From: Welwitschia mirabilis
Taxonomy: Eukaryota > Gnetophyta > Gnetopsida > Welwitschiales
DNA length: 64,000 nucleotides
Assembly (NCBI GenBank): GCA_051453625.1
Contig: JBOZIK010000001.1
Coordinates: forward strand, 120,680,269 to 120,744,268
Direction: 5' to 3'
In this document: one piece after another, positions 1 to 10,883 of the stretch
How positions within the stretch are numbered: position 1 is the stretch's first letter
Layout of the letters: each line of letters opens with the position of its first letter
Made by a program: the position numbers and the translations under genes
The notes under the pieces: generated by a model
What the model saw: only the letters and a program-made list of their open reading frames with translations
Databases searched by the model: none
What the model was told of the DNA's origin: nothing

Positions 1-1444
1 TCACATACTCTACTATGATAAAGTTTTAGGATTTCTAGGCTTTTTCATTTAGGCACACACTTATACATGATTTAATCTTTGCATTTTCTATAAAAATGGG
101 GTTCACCCACTCATAGTTACCGATCTTATGGAAAAAAGATTTGTGTTGGTTATAATTTCAGTGCTAAGGTGTTTTCATAGTACTAAGATAGTTCATGATA
201 TCAGCATATCAAGGAGCAGGATGAGTAGAAGAGATGGCATAATGTTACTCAATCGCAAAGAGTTATTCATCAAGAAAAGAATCGTTTATAGAATGTTCAT
301 CATGAGAACAAGAAAGTCGAGATAGATAATCAACAATACTATTATGTTTTCCATCTTTATTAATGATGAGATTAAATTGCTACATGAGAAGGATCCACCT
401 AATAGGTCTAGCACTAGAATCTTTCTTAGTCATAAGATAGTGGATGGCTACATGATCCGCGTAAACATTAATGTGGAAACCAAGAAGAAAATATTAAAGA
501 TGACGAATGTAAAAGCTAATGATAAGCATTTCTCTCTCAATATTAGTTTAGTTGTGTTAGGCTTGGGATAAACTTTTACTAAGATAGGATATAAATTTAA
601 AATCATTTTATATCTTTGGCCAAGAACCCCACCCATAGGAATGTTGCTTGCATCACATATAAGTTCAAAATCCTTACTCCAATCAGGATCCATGAAAATA
701 GCTTTAGATTTAATAGTTTCAAATGGAGGTTGACATGAATCATTCCAATTGAATTTAGCATTTTTTTCAAGTAAGGAGTGAAGTGGTTTATAAATTTTGG
801 CATAATCATGAATAAAACATCAATAGAAACTAGCATAACTAAGGAATGATCTAACTTGTTTGATATTAGTTAGAGGGCTAAGGTTTTTAATGATATCAAC
901 TTTTTAAGGATCCATCTTAATCCTTTCCTTTGAAATGTGATGTTCTAAAACAATTTCATAATTGAGAAGGAGAAAACTCATTTTCCAACTCAAATTTAAG
1001 CCACTTTCTATACATTGATATAAAACTTTCTCTAATTCTTATATGATTTATTCAAAAGTTTCATCAAATATGGAGATGTCATCCATAGATATTATAATAG
1101 AATCATCTATCATATCAGAAAAGATCCTGATCATAGCTCATTGGAAGATTCTAGGGGTATTGCAAAGTCTAAAGGGCATTTTTTTAAAAAGCAAAGGTCC
1201 TAAAGGATGAGGTAAAGATTGTTTTGGCTTGGTCTTCACTTACTACAAATTTGATTATAACCACTACACTAATCAAGAAAATATTAGTAGGCATGACCTT
1301 AAATTCTATCAAGTACTTAATCAAGAAAGGGTAAAGGGCAATGATCCTTTTTAGTGACCTCATTAAGTTTTTTAAAATTAATGCACATTCTTAATTTTCC
1401 CCCCTTCTTTGGAACTACTATCAAAGGGCTAACCCACTCACTAT
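1..1444 (-). pseudogene. Athila-type pol fragment: RT to RNase H, decayed
   Basis: This is a relic of the reverse transcriptase and RNase H part of a Ty3/gypsy Athila-type polyprotein, read right to left. The RT catalytic box reads SMDDISIF, with the MDD codons at 1078-1086, so both catalytic aspartates survive here. Downstream come a thumb-like KQVRSFLSYASFY and the RNase H start WSKDFELICDASN followed by GGVLGQR (448-693). Below about 300 it runs into the spacer before integrase, which lies outside the window. Several stops and frameshifts make it non-functional. It aligns throughout with 44670-46130 of element C and with 1545-2730 of element A. It ends at a 100-N gap, so it need not belong to the same insertion as element A. 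Confidence 0.85.
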
Positions 1445-1544
1445 NNNNNNNNNNNNNNNNNNNNNNNNNNNNNNNNNNNNNNNNNNNNNNNNNNNNNNNN
1501 NNNNNNNNNNNNNNNNNNNNNNNNNNNNNNNNNNNNNNNNNNNN
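1445..1544. other. Assembly gap of exactly 100 N
   Basis: Exactly 100 N, the usual placeholder for a scaffold join of unknown size. The sequence ending at 1444 matches 2731, and the sequence starting at 1545 matches about 270. The same RT-RNase H segment therefore lies on both sides at roughly 85% identity by eye. True distance and order across the join are unknown. Confidence 0.9.
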
Positions 1545-3110
1545 TAAAAAGATTCATTTATGGGAAGTTCATCATGAAAATAAGAAAGTCGAGATAGATG
1601 ATCGGTAACACTATTATGTTTTTTAGCTTTATTAATAATGGTGAGATTAAATTCTTACATGAGAATGATTTACCTAATAAGTTTAGCACTAGAATCTTTC
1701 TTGATCACAAGATAATAGATAGTGACATGATTAGTGTAAACATTAAGGTGAAAACCAAGACAATAATATTGAAGATGATCAAGAAAAAATATAATGACAA
1801 GCATTTCTCTCTTGGTAGTGGTGTAGTTGGATTGGTCTTGGGACAAAGTTTTACTAAGATAGGATATGACTTTAAAATCATTTTTATATTTTTGTCCAAG
1901 TACCCCACTGATAGTAATGTTGCTTATATTACACATAAGTTTAAAATATTTATTCCATCAGGACCTATGATAATATGTTCAAAAGAAATGTTTTTCTTGA
2001 GAGTTTCAAATGCAAGTTGACAAGAATTATTCTAATCAAATTTAGCATCTTTTTCAAGTATGAAGTAGAGTGGTTTACAAATTTTAGCATAATCATGAAT
2101 AAAATGATAATAGAAACCAACATAATCAAGGAATGATCTAACTTATTTAACATTAGTTGAAGCGATAAGGTTTTTAATGATATCAACTTTGGTAGGATCC
2201 ATCCTAATCCCTTCCTTTGAAATGTGATGTTCTAAAACAATTTCATGGTTAATAAGGAGAAAATCCTTTTCCCAACTCAAATGTAAGTCACTCTCTATAC
2301 ATCAATTTAAAACTTTCTCTAATATTTCTATGGTTTATTTAAAAGTTTCACCAAAGATGGAGAAGTCATTCATGAAAATTTTAATAGAGTCATCTAACAT
2401 GTTGAAAAAGATCCCTATCATAACTCATTAGAAAGTTTCAAGGGTGTTGTAAAGTCCAAAGGACATTCATTTAAAGGAAAAGATTCCAAAGGGTAAAGTA
2501 AAGGTTATTTTGGCTTGGTCCTTACTTACTATACAAATTTAATTATAACCACTATATCTGTCAAGAAAACAATAGTATGCATGAACTTGGATTCTATCAA
2601 GTACTTGATTAAGAAAGAATAAGGAGCAATAATCCTTTTTAGTTACCTCATTAAGTTTCCTAAAATCAATGCACATTCTCCATTTTTCCCCCTACTTTGG
2701 AACTACTATTTAATGGCTAACTCACTCACTATCAGATATAGCATATATGATCCCTGCATTTATAAGTGTAATGATTTCATTTTTAACTATTTTATTAAGG
2801 AATAAGTTAAGCCATCTTTGGGGTTACCTAATAGGTTTAGCATTATCTTCAAGGTAAATCTTATGTTGAACTATGGAAAGAGAATGACAGCTAAGTCTTT
2901 ATGGGTTCAAGTAAAGGCTTCTTCTTTAGAGGTTAAGAATGAGATCAATATGGATTCTTGTTGAGAAGTTAGAAGATCACTTATTATTAAGGTTTTCATT
3001 TGATTTTTAAATAGTAAAATATATTTTAATTCTTGGGGAAGTTTCTTTAGTTCTAGGTTAAGGTTTTGAGCTATTATCTCATACATGGGACAAAACTCTA
3101 CAAAAAGTTT
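1545..3110 (-). pseudogene. Reverse transcriptase and RNase H relic of element A
   Basis: In sense order: a PQELKYIL-like stretch (about 3045-3020) typical of the region before Athila RT; DSE*VS near 2735, where the conserved Trp is a TGA stop; RT motif A as FLDRYSGYN near 2560; and the catalytic box IFMNDFSIF (codons 2365-2373), in which the first Asp of MDD has become Asn. The thumb reads VRSFLDYVGFYYHF. RNase H follows at 1936-1670, with GVLGQKY, SYLSKTLSQDQSNYTTTKREML and YTNHVTIYYLV. The reading frame is broken by many TAA/TGA codons. This enzyme would be dead even without the stops, because an RT catalytic Asp is lost. Confidence 0.88.
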
Positions 3111-3374
3111 TTCTACTAAATGAATATGTTGAGATTCTTCTCAATCGATATAATTTTCATTCTCAAACTCAAGATAGTATGCTTCAGTTAGATCATCATA
3201 CAAAGTTGGTTCATGTAACATTATTAATCTCTCCTCAACTGGTTAATGTTATAAGAACAAGGTTTATTTTAGTTCATCTTGTAAGTTAAACACATTTCTA
3301 ATGTTCTTTTTGGTAGCATTAAATACTTGAATGGTAAATGTTTTATTATCAAAATGACATCCCATCATCCTGAT

Positions 3375-3700
3375 TCATGTGTCAATGATACGAGTAGTTG
3401 CACAAAAGGCTCTTCCTAAGAGAAGTGGATAATCTCCATTATGTTCTACCTCAATGATCATAACATCTATGGGGTAAAAGACTTTCTCAGTTTGGATGAC
3501 TAGGTCCTTGATAATACATAATGATTTCTTGATTGAAGTGTTATCCAATTCTAAAATAATTTGTGTAGGTTCTATTCTATTTTCCAACCCAAGTCTCTTA
3601 CATATGTGAAAATACATGATGTTCACATTATATCCTATGTCAATTAAATATTTTCAAATTCTTTTATTTTCTTCTAAGGTGACACTCATAGTTGTAGCTC
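3375..3700 (-). pseudogene. Retropepsin-like aspartic protease relic of element A
   Basis: The frame at 3626-3375 reads through the C-terminal half of a Ty3 retropepsin. It contains NIMYFHICKRLGL, VFYPIDVMIIEVEH and the hallmark PLLLGRAFCATTRIID, matching the family pattern P(I/L)(I/L)LGRPFLAT. Just upstream, about 3641-3633, is DIGYN where the family has D-L/S/T-G-A. The active-site Asp is therefore present but the following residues have drifted. A TAA separates this box from the preceding KRI (near 3650). It sits between gag and RT, as in all Ty3 polyproteins. Protein length and order agree with element C (46760-47110), whose copy is more damaged. Confidence 0.85.
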
Positions 3701-5340
3701 TAGGTTCTTTGAATTTAGAACACTTTTTCATGACTAAGTTGGAAATATATTGAGGAAGAAAAAATTTGCTAGGATTGGTACATTTTTATTTTCTTCTCAC
3801 TAGGTCCTTCCACAAGTTAGAATATTTATGGTTTTCTTGCAAGAGTTTCCAAAAAGGCAAGTTGATGTTTACCTCTTAAATTAAGACTTTCAAGTGTTCA
3901 TCAAAAGTAGTATTTATATTTAACCAATTAAGCTAAGAAGTAGATGGTTTCTTCCCTTTATTTTCTTGTGAATAATTTTTAGTGGAGGCTTTAGTATGTG
4001 ATGTTTATGGAAAGTTGTAGGAGTCCAAAATTTATACATCATTCATCATTTTTGGAAGTTGAAACCTCATGGGTAGGAGGTGTTATATCATTTTCACTTC
4101 TTGTTACTACTTTCAAATCTTTCTTGACTTCATTTGAATTAGGTAAATGTTGAGATGCAAGAAACTCTTGTGGTCTTTGATTGGCAAGCATTATTTGTTG
4201 AAGTACATTCACTAAGTTTTCAATGTTGCTATTAGTCGTTTCTTGCACCTTTTTCATTTCTTCTATGGATTATCTAACTAGATCATTTTGATTTTATTGA
4301 AAATTAAATTGAAAGTTTGAATTTATAAATCTATTTTTGAAAGGTTTCCATTGTGATTATCCACCTAATCTTTGCTAAAATTGTGGTTGGCTTTTAAAGT
4401 TAGGTGTTCTTTGATAGAAAGCACAAACTTCTTCAAACATCCTCTCTTAACAAGTTGGTAACAAGGAATACTTCTTAGTTAGATGAGAGTTGTCTTCACA
4501 AATTTCACAAATTGAAGTTGCGTTTTCATGCTTAACTAATTTTGCATCAACTATTAATTATGTGCACTTTTCTAAAGTCGTAGTGAAATATTTACTTAAA
4601 TTAATTGGGTCATCCCTTTCTTCTTTCTTGTCATGTTTAACTTTCTTTAAATCTTTTAAGATTTATCTTATAATTTAATTTTCTTTAGTGGGTTTAGGTC
4701 AAGTTTGACTTATCTCTATGAGGTTTTCCAATACACTCTATGCTTCTTCTAAGACCAAGTTCAATAAGTTTCCTCCACAAGAAAATTCTAAAAGTATTTA
4801 GTTTGACAATTCAATCTACTATAGAAATAATCAAGTAACTCTACCTTATGAAATTCATTAATAGGGTTGGAATGGCTAGCTATAATAAAATGTTCATAAG
4901 CTATGGCAAAATGCTCGTAAGGTTGTTATTGAAATTTGGTCACTTTCTTTCTCCTTTTCCTCATGGAACTTTCACTTAAAAATATTCTAATAAATACTTC
5001 TTGCACTTGACTTCATGACTTAAAACTCTTATGTGGAATAGTTTTAAGCCAATTTTTTTCCCTACCTCTAAGTGTAACTGGAAAAATAATCATGTAGATA
5101 TGATCACTAATATGTTTCTTCCCATTTTCTAAGGTAAGCATAAGTTATTCAATATCAACTAAATTTTGGAAAGGGTCTTCCTCAGGTTCCCTTGACAAAT
5201 TTGGGTATGCACTCAAATTTCTTAACTCTACATCATTACTAGGGGATAAATCAAATGGATTTTGAATTTCACATTTTTGATTAGCAATTAAATATCTAAG
5301 AGTAATGTTTGAATTTGAAGTAGAATTCCTATTAAAATTA
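3700..5340 (-). pseudogene. Gag relic of element A (capsid, zinc knuckle, coil)
   Basis: In sense order: capsid-type Retrotrans_gag remnants at about 5110-4680 (SSMRKRRKKVTKFQ, YEHFAIAYEHFIIASHS, DYFYSRLNCQTK, GGNLLNLVLEEA); then a zinc-knuckle relic CEICEDNSHLTKKY at 4509-4468, a C-x2-C-x4-H-x4-C box whose last Cys is now Tyr; then a coil-like segment at 4257-4039 with NSNIENLVNVLQQIM. A linker leads to the protease with NLWKDLVRRK and VMKKCSKFKEP (about 3830-3720), also seen in element C. It is broken by many stops. Gag would form the particle core and bind the element RNA; here it is a fossil. Confidence 0.82.
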
Positions 5341-6064
5341 GGGTCTTAGATGAAGAAACTTGCTTTTGTTTATGTGATAATTTTGACATATTTGACATAC
5401 TTGAAGAAGAAATAACACAATGTACTTCTACACTATCATTTTCCTTTGTAAAATCTATTCTAAAATAATAAAAGTAGAAAAATCTTCTTCTTCAATTCTT
5501 AAAGTTTGTGTACCTAGGGTGTGCATTCTTGTATTTTGCTCAAAGTTAGATAATACTTCTCTAATGTTTTCTTTAATTAAGTTTCACTATCTCTAATATT
5601 TTGTCCTTCTACTAGAATTTACCATGTCCCTATATGCTCAGAAAGTTTAAAAAAAAATCAAAAATAAAAAATTGTCGAACTATCATCCTTCTAATCTTGA
5701 AAATGAGAAAGAGGATGATGATCATAAAAATAGAAAATTAAACTCAAAAAAATTACCAAAAAAAAATCAAACTGTCATCTAGTCTATTATGGAGACAATA
5801 GGTAAGATAATAGTATTTTTATTACTAATCTAAAAATAGAAATAAAAATTACAAAAAAATAAATTCAAAAATTTAGAACTGTCATTCCTAGTGTCATTCG
5901 GATAATAGAGAGGACGACACAGACCCTAAAACTATAGAAAAGAAAAATTATTGAAATAAGCCTACTAAAGCTATGCTAAAAATACAACACTATTTCAAAT
6001 AAATAACATGAATAGAAATTTGAGGTACTTATCTAAATAGTGATAATCCTCTATCTCCTTATGG
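5341..6064 (-). other. Leader between primer site and gag of element A
   Basis: About 700 bases of A/T-rich leader without a supportable reading frame. It aligns with 50735-51390 of element C. It carries three copies of the hairpin module described under 5679-5919, and A-rich stretches around 5650-5860. Confidence 0.6.
5679..5919. repeat. Three hairpin modules in the leader of element A
   Basis: Modules at 5679-5722, 5772-5812 and 5878-5919, starts 93 and 106 bases apart. In the first, the 5' arm ATCATCC (5682-5688) pairs perfectly with the second 3' arm GGATGAT (5713-5719), the first 3' arm having decayed. The other two are more degraded but keep the ACTGTCAT start. The same module recurs in the LTRs and in elements C and E. 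Confidence 0.6.
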
Positions 6065-6082
6065 CCTTTCATAACAGTATCA
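6065..6082 (-). other. Primer-binding site of element A (decayed, tRNA-Asp type)
   Basis: Three T bases after the LTR end, the minus strand reads TGATACTGTTATGAAAGG at the place where elements C and E carry clearer versions of TGGCGCCGTTGCCGGGGA. That sequence is the complement of the plant tRNA-Asp 3' end. On its own this copy matches only 7 of 18 bases; position and the two relatives make the call. Most differences are transitions. Confidence 0.55.
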
Positions 6083-6823
6083 AAATGTTGCGGTGTGAAT
6101 TTATGCAATCCTTAAGTCCCTTAGGCAAACTTATAAATCAAATTACTTATAGAAAAGCACACACTAGTATAGAAAAGAGTTAATCCAAATGTCATCATCC
6201 CAATAAAGGCATTAGACTTATAGTAGAGAATGATTTCCAAAATATTTTTGATCTTATTATCTTTAAATAAATGAAAGAAAATAATAATGTAAAATGTAAT
6301 GCAATGGTAAATAAAGATGGAATGCAATGGATAATAATGGAAATGAAATACATTCTATTTGGATCCTCATTCCTTTATCATAAAAACTAGCCCTCTATAA
6401 TTCAAATTAATTAAGAAGAGTTCATCATGTATTCCTAACCAATGTAAACTATGAGATATGCTAAATAAAATATGGAATTCAATATGGAACTAGAATAAAA
6501 TATTAATGCAAATCTAAACTAATAATATCAACCTTAACAAAGTTACCATTATGATCTAAATAAATTATAGAATTTTTACTAAACTATAACCAACTTAAAC
6601 AACAAGAAATATAAATACAATTGTAGTGAAAAAGTATTTTAATTGATCATAGGACTTTTACATCTATTTACAACAAAGTAGCAGCTTCTTAATAGAGGAT
6701 ACTTAGCCCAACACCAAGGGTAACTTCTCTCTATAGCGATTTCATGGACTTTTTATCCTTCAATCTTTCATCCAAAGAGTATTAGGTACAAAATATGAAA
6801 ATAGAAGTAAATTGAAGGAAGGG

Positions 6824-6831
6824 TATTTATA
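6824..6831 (-). promoter_or_regulatory. LTR TATA box (element A)
   Basis: Minus strand reads ACTATAAATACCC. The TATAAATA core is identical in the three related LTRs (14924-14931, 40503-40510, 52152-52159) and in the element E LTR (58563-58570), despite heavy decay around it. Transcription would start about 30 bases to the left. Confidence 0.65.
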
Positions 6832-6945
6832 GTTTTACATTGAAGTTCTAAAAGCTTAACCTTAGAAGTTAGAGAAGAGACCCTAGAAGCTCAAATGGAT
6901 CACATGATCCCATTATAAAAATAATTCTTTCCATCATAGAAAATA

Positions 6946-7104
6946 GTTGTCATCGTAACTGTCTTGCAGACAATAGATGGGATGTCACTCTACATCAAAA
7001 GGTGCTTCATTAGCTTCAGACCCCACTATCAACCCCACAGCCTCTATCCATGTTAGTAATGTTGTTGTCCTACCTATTATGGGAATAACAGAGGGGATTA
7101 TAGG
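6946..7104. repeat. Two hairpin modules in the LTR of element A
   Basis: Modules at 6946-6987 and 7061-7104, about 115 bases apart, in the U3 side of the LTR. The second has 5' arm GTTGTCC (7064-7070), a 12-base loop and 3' arm GAATAAC (7083-7089), six of seven positions pairing with one wobble. The first contains a tight TGTCT-TGC-AGACA stem near 6960-6972. Confidence 0.55.
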
Positions 7105-7338
7105 CTTCTTCATATTTAATGTCAAAATGGAACCAATCTTATGCATGGTGAATCATTATTTTGAAGTGTGAAGTATTAAAATAAGCTTGAGATGCCTTCA
7201 AATATGATAAGAATTATATGTTTTAGTGATTATCCTTTCAGTTGTCCATAATAATCAGTATTGCATCCAAACCTGTATAATGTCTTGTAAAAGCACTTAA
7301 AATACACCATCAAATTTCTACAAATTGGCATCGCAACA

Positions 7339-8776
7339 TTTCTCATTCCTAAGGAATATGATTTAAGCATTATTAATGTTATTCTTACTAATACCATCAA
7401 TGTTTTTTAAGTTTTTAAGCTTATGGAATATAGGAAGGTTTTCTTTATCTTGTAGTTAATTAAGATTCCTAAGTATCTCATCCTTAGTTTGGGCTATTTA
7501 TTAAAGGCTTTGATCATTGATCTTATTGTTGGATTCTTTAAAATATTGAAAATAGAATATAAATCTATTAGAGGAATACTTGGCAATACCTTCTAAAATA
7601 TTTGTAAGGTATCCTTGAAGGAAGGTGAGGTGGATTTTTTGGTGTAAGAAATTATGAGTATTGATCAAATGATAAGGAATATGGAAAAGGAGGTAAAGGG
7701 TAAGGATCAAAGGATGAAGGGCTTAAGAAGGAGGATGAAGAATAAGGATTTTAAGTGGTGAAAAAAGACATGGGATCAAAATCCTATGGGTTAATGTATC
7801 GATTTTCAAATTCAAAGTAGCAAGGAGGTTGATTCATATATGGATAGAGTTAAGGATACTCTTCAAAGTCTTTCTAGGTCAATAAAAATCTCCTATGATT
7901 CATTTATATTGTTTGAAATTATAGAAACTATAGGAATAGAGAGCTGAAAGCTTAGAAGATGTCTAAAATGAGTTATAAGCCCAAGTTATTATCAAAAGTT
8001 TATAAACTGAATTATGGTTTTGGGTTGAGAATTTACATTTTCTAAAATTTTCTCAATTTCAAAAAAAGCCTATTATCTCAAAAGGTTTAGAGAGCTTAGT
8101 TTAAGTTATAGAGGTTTTAAGCAGGAATGTCAGCAGTGTCAGTTAAGAAATGTCAAAACACTAGTATGATTGTGCAGAATAGTTTGAAAAAAAGACAAAG
8201 AATTTGTGTAGTCCACACCAAAGGTTTCAAGTTATGGGATCCAAGAAAAAGTTAATAGAAACCTAAAACATCTAAAACTTAAAAATTTAAAAGTTTAGAG
8301 AAAACCCCATATGTTTTTTATTTTATGATAATTTTTAACAAAAATAGAAACTAATAAAAATGAAAAATTTATAAACAATTTGTAGAACTACAAAAACATA
8401 AAATACATAAAATAAATTATTATAATTTAATTTAGTTTTAGTGACAATCTTATATTTGGCTATACCTACAAGAACTCCTTAAACTTGCAACATAAAAATA
8501 TTAGATATAAAAATCAATTTTGGATATTAGATTAGAAAATCAAACTCAAAAATTTAAACTAGTTCAAGGTTTACTCAAAATGGACTAGTACCTATCAATA
8601 GAAGAAAAATAAAATAACACTCAAAAAAAACAAAAGTATTAGTTTAAGTATCACTGAATGAATCATTAGTAGCCACCACTAGGAAAATAAAAACTAATTT
8701 AAAAAAATTGCCAAAATAAAATCATGTGCTCTTAAAATGATTATCATTCCAATGTCCCTAGAAATGATGTTAAAAT
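7339..8776 (-). mobile_element. Element Y1, internal region next to its 5' LTR
   Basis: Internal sequence of the pol-less Y family, collinear with 33664-35077 of Y2. In sense direction it begins with a decayed primer site (8772-8753) followed by leader and a gag-like region. The latter shows scattered readable stretches such as DFDPMSFF and SSSSFLSPSSFDPYP around 7790-7680, but many stops. No RT, protease or integrase motif is visible. It ends abruptly at the LTR of element A; the rest of Y1 lies left of the window or was lost. Confidence 0.7.
8753..8772 (-). other. Primer-binding site of Y1 (tRNA-Asp type, decayed)
   Basis: Minus strand reads TAACATCATTTCTAGGGACA against the intact form TGGCGCCGTTGCCGGGGACG; the Y2 copy reads TAACATCATTACTAGGGACA. 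In the Y2 copy every difference is a C-to-T or G-to-A transition. Confidence 0.6.
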
Positions 8777-8926
8777 TTATTCTTTGTTTTACAATATTTA
8801 TATTTAAACTAAGTAAACCACCTAGTATCGTTCTTTCACATGGATATATGTGATAACATTTACAAAAGTGATGTGATTATTCTAAATTACAATAAAAGCT
8901 CAAACAAAATAAAATTTAAAGTTTAT

Positions 8927-9887
8927 NNNNNNNNNNNNNNNNNNNNNNNNNNNNNNNNNNNNNNNNNNNNNNNNNNNNNNNNNNNNNNNNNNNNNNNNNN
9001 NNNNNNNNNNNNNNNNNNNNNNNNNNNNNNNNNNNNNNNNNNNNNNNNNNNNNNNNNNNNNNNNNNNNNNNNNNNNNNNNNNNNNNNNNNNNNNNNNNNN
9101 NNNNNNNNNNNNNNNNNNNNNNNNNNNNNNNNNNNNNNNNNNNNNNNNNNNNNNNNNNNNNNNNNNNNNNNNNNNNNNNNNNNNNNNNNNNNNNNNNNNN
9201 NNNNNNNNNNNNNNNNNNNNNNNNNNNNNNNNNNNNNNNNNNNNNNNNNNNNNNNNNNNNNNNNNNNNNNNNNNNNNNNNNNNNNNNNNNNNNNNNNNNN
9301 NNNNNNNNNNNNNNNNNNNNNNNNNNNNNNNNNNNNNNNNNNNNNNNNNNNNNNNNNNNNNNNNNNNNNNNNNNNNNNNNNNNNNNNNNNNNNNNNNNNN
9401 NNNNNNNNNNNNNNNNNNNNNNNNNNNNNNNNNNNNNNNNNNNNNNNNNNNNNNNNNNNNNNNNNNNNNNNNNNNNNNNNNNNNNNNNNNNNNNNNNNNN
9501 NNNNNNNNNNNNNNNNNNNNNNNNNNNNNNNNNNNNNNNNNNNNNNNNNNNNNNNNNNNNNNNNNNNNNNNNNNNNNNNNNNNNNNNNNNNNNNNNNNNN
9601 NNNNNNNNNNNNNNNNNNNNNNNNNNNNNNNNNNNNNNNNNNNNNNNNNNNNNNNNNNNNNNNNNNNNNNNNNNNNNNNNNNNNNNNNNNNNNNNNNNNN
9701 NNNNNNNNNNNNNNNNNNNNNNNNNNNNNNNNNNNNNNNNNNNNNNNNNNNNNNNNNNNNNNNNNNNNNNNNNNNNNNNNNNNNNNNNNNNNNNNNNNNN
9801 NNNNNNNNNNNNNNNNNNNNNNNNNNNNNNNNNNNNNNNNNNNNNNNNNNNNNNNNNNNNNNNNNNNNNNNNNNNNNNNNNNNNNNN
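8927..9887. other. Assembly gap inside LTR2 (961 N)
   Basis: The paralogous LTR at 35078-36529 bridges this gap with about 300 bases: left flank matches 35215-35227 and right flank matches 35530 onward. Confidence 0.8.
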
Positions 9888-10243
9888 TACATTATTTGAA
9901 AGAACTTAATAATTATGTAAGATTCATCTAAAGATTGCTAATACCTAGTTTTATGCATTCTCAATGAAATAATGAAACCCACTAAAGAACTAGTTATACT
10001 TAAATATTATTAATTATAAATGAAATATAAAATACTAATGAAAGGGTTCAAATCAATTTCTATATTAAAATTAAAAGAGATATATATTATCTCATTAAAA
10101 AAGGATAAAGAAGAAAGACTCCTCAACTAGCCATAGATCATTTCACTCCTAAGATAGAGTATGACAGCACTATAAACTTCTAGCCTTTCAGCCTGTCCCA
10201 TGTCAAGTCAATCAAAAGATGTTTACAATGAGCACTCAAGGCC

Positions 10244-10251
10244 CTTTTATA
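10244..10251 (-). promoter_or_regulatory. LTR2 TATA box (Y1)
   Basis: Minus strand TATAAAAG, conserved at 30767-30760 and 35890-35883 in the other LTR2 copies. Confidence 0.55.
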
Positions 10252-10883
10252 ATTGAAGGAACTCTTAGAGTCTAATTCATGATTATGTTAGATTACAGTC
10301 ACATAAGCAAGATTACTTAAGGGAAATTACATAAGAAGAAAGTTATAGTTGTTATCATCTAGTTACAAAGAAGGATTTCTTTATCTTCTTATGCACACAT
10401 GATGATGATGTATCCTTTGACTATTGATGATGTCGCTAATGGATGCCATGTCATGAGTCTTTTATGTAATCATCATTATTATGCCACATGGCAATGTGAC
10501 ATGTTAATTTGTACTTTCACCAAGTATCATTAGGCTTTAAATATTTATTTAGGATTATTTCTATCCTCTCCCATAAGTGTAATATGCATAATTCCCTAAA
10601 AAATACAGAAACATGAGTTTTATAGCATTTTACATTAGAAGGTTGATGATGCTAGTAGTCTTGGTCGACAGTGCTAGAACTATTTGTTAGAATTCTATCA
10701 AATTTTTTAATGTTCTTCAACAGCCAGTATTAATCTTGCTAATGGGAAATCACATAATCACATGAAAAATAATAAAAAGGGTAGAATACATTAATATGTA
10801 ATAAATTAATTTATTTAATATTTCTTCCTATGCTAAATTTATTAATTACACTTGCTTGGAATGTTAATTTTAACATGTAAACA

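Larger units (their letters stand above)
1545..7338 (-). mobile_element. Element A: Athila-type LTR retrotransposon, 5' part
   Basis: A truncated Athila-like Ty3 element on the minus strand. In sense order it has a 5' LTR (7338-6086), primer site (6082-6065), leader with three hairpin modules, gag (about 5340-3700), protease (3700-3375), and RT/RNase H (about 3110-1545). It is cut at a 100-N gap before integrase. Order and family match element C closely. The right flank at 7339 starts with TTTCT and continues as Y1 internal sequence. The uninterrupted counterpart of that junction is near 33655-33665, so A inserted into Y1. The matching TTTCT beside its 3' LTR should lie outside the window. 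Confidence 0.85.
6086..7338 (-). repeat. LTR of element A (5' LTR, 1253 bp)
   Basis: On the plus strand it begins TGTTGCGGTG and ends GGCATCGCAACA, so the ends are TG...CA within a 7-bp inverted repeat TGTTGCG/CGCAACA. It aligns along its length with 14039-15438, 39768-41019 (1252 bp) and 51413-52667 (1255 bp). Sense is minus: a TATA box lies at 6831-6824 and two hairpin modules lie upstream of it at 7104-6946. The primer site directly left of 6086 makes this the 5' LTR. Confidence 0.9.
8777..10883 (-). repeat. LTR2 of element Y1 (5' LTR, contains a gap)
   Basis: Aligns with LTR2 copies at 30059-31353 and 35078-36529; all three end ...GTAAACA on the plus strand. A TATAAAAG box lies at 10251-10244 on the minus strand. 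The N run at 8927-9887 (961 N) corresponds to only about 300 bases in the Y2 copy (35228-35530), so the gap size is overestimated. The exact start is uncertain by about 25 bases. Confidence 0.75.

Noticed and set aside
1-2730. Genuine tandem duplication of RT-RNase H in element A
   Set aside because: A 100-N unknown-size gap lies exactly between the copies, so adjacency is not demonstrated.
5679-5919. CRISPR-like array (short repeats at regular spacing)
   Set aside because: Spacing of about 100 bp, imperfect palindromes, location inside LTR-element leaders and U3 regions, and a plant genome context all argue against CRISPR.
8840-9931. Long frame of 363 codons
   Set aside because: It is almost entirely N; the same applies to long frames over 25512-26336, 43239-43802 and 47168-48181.
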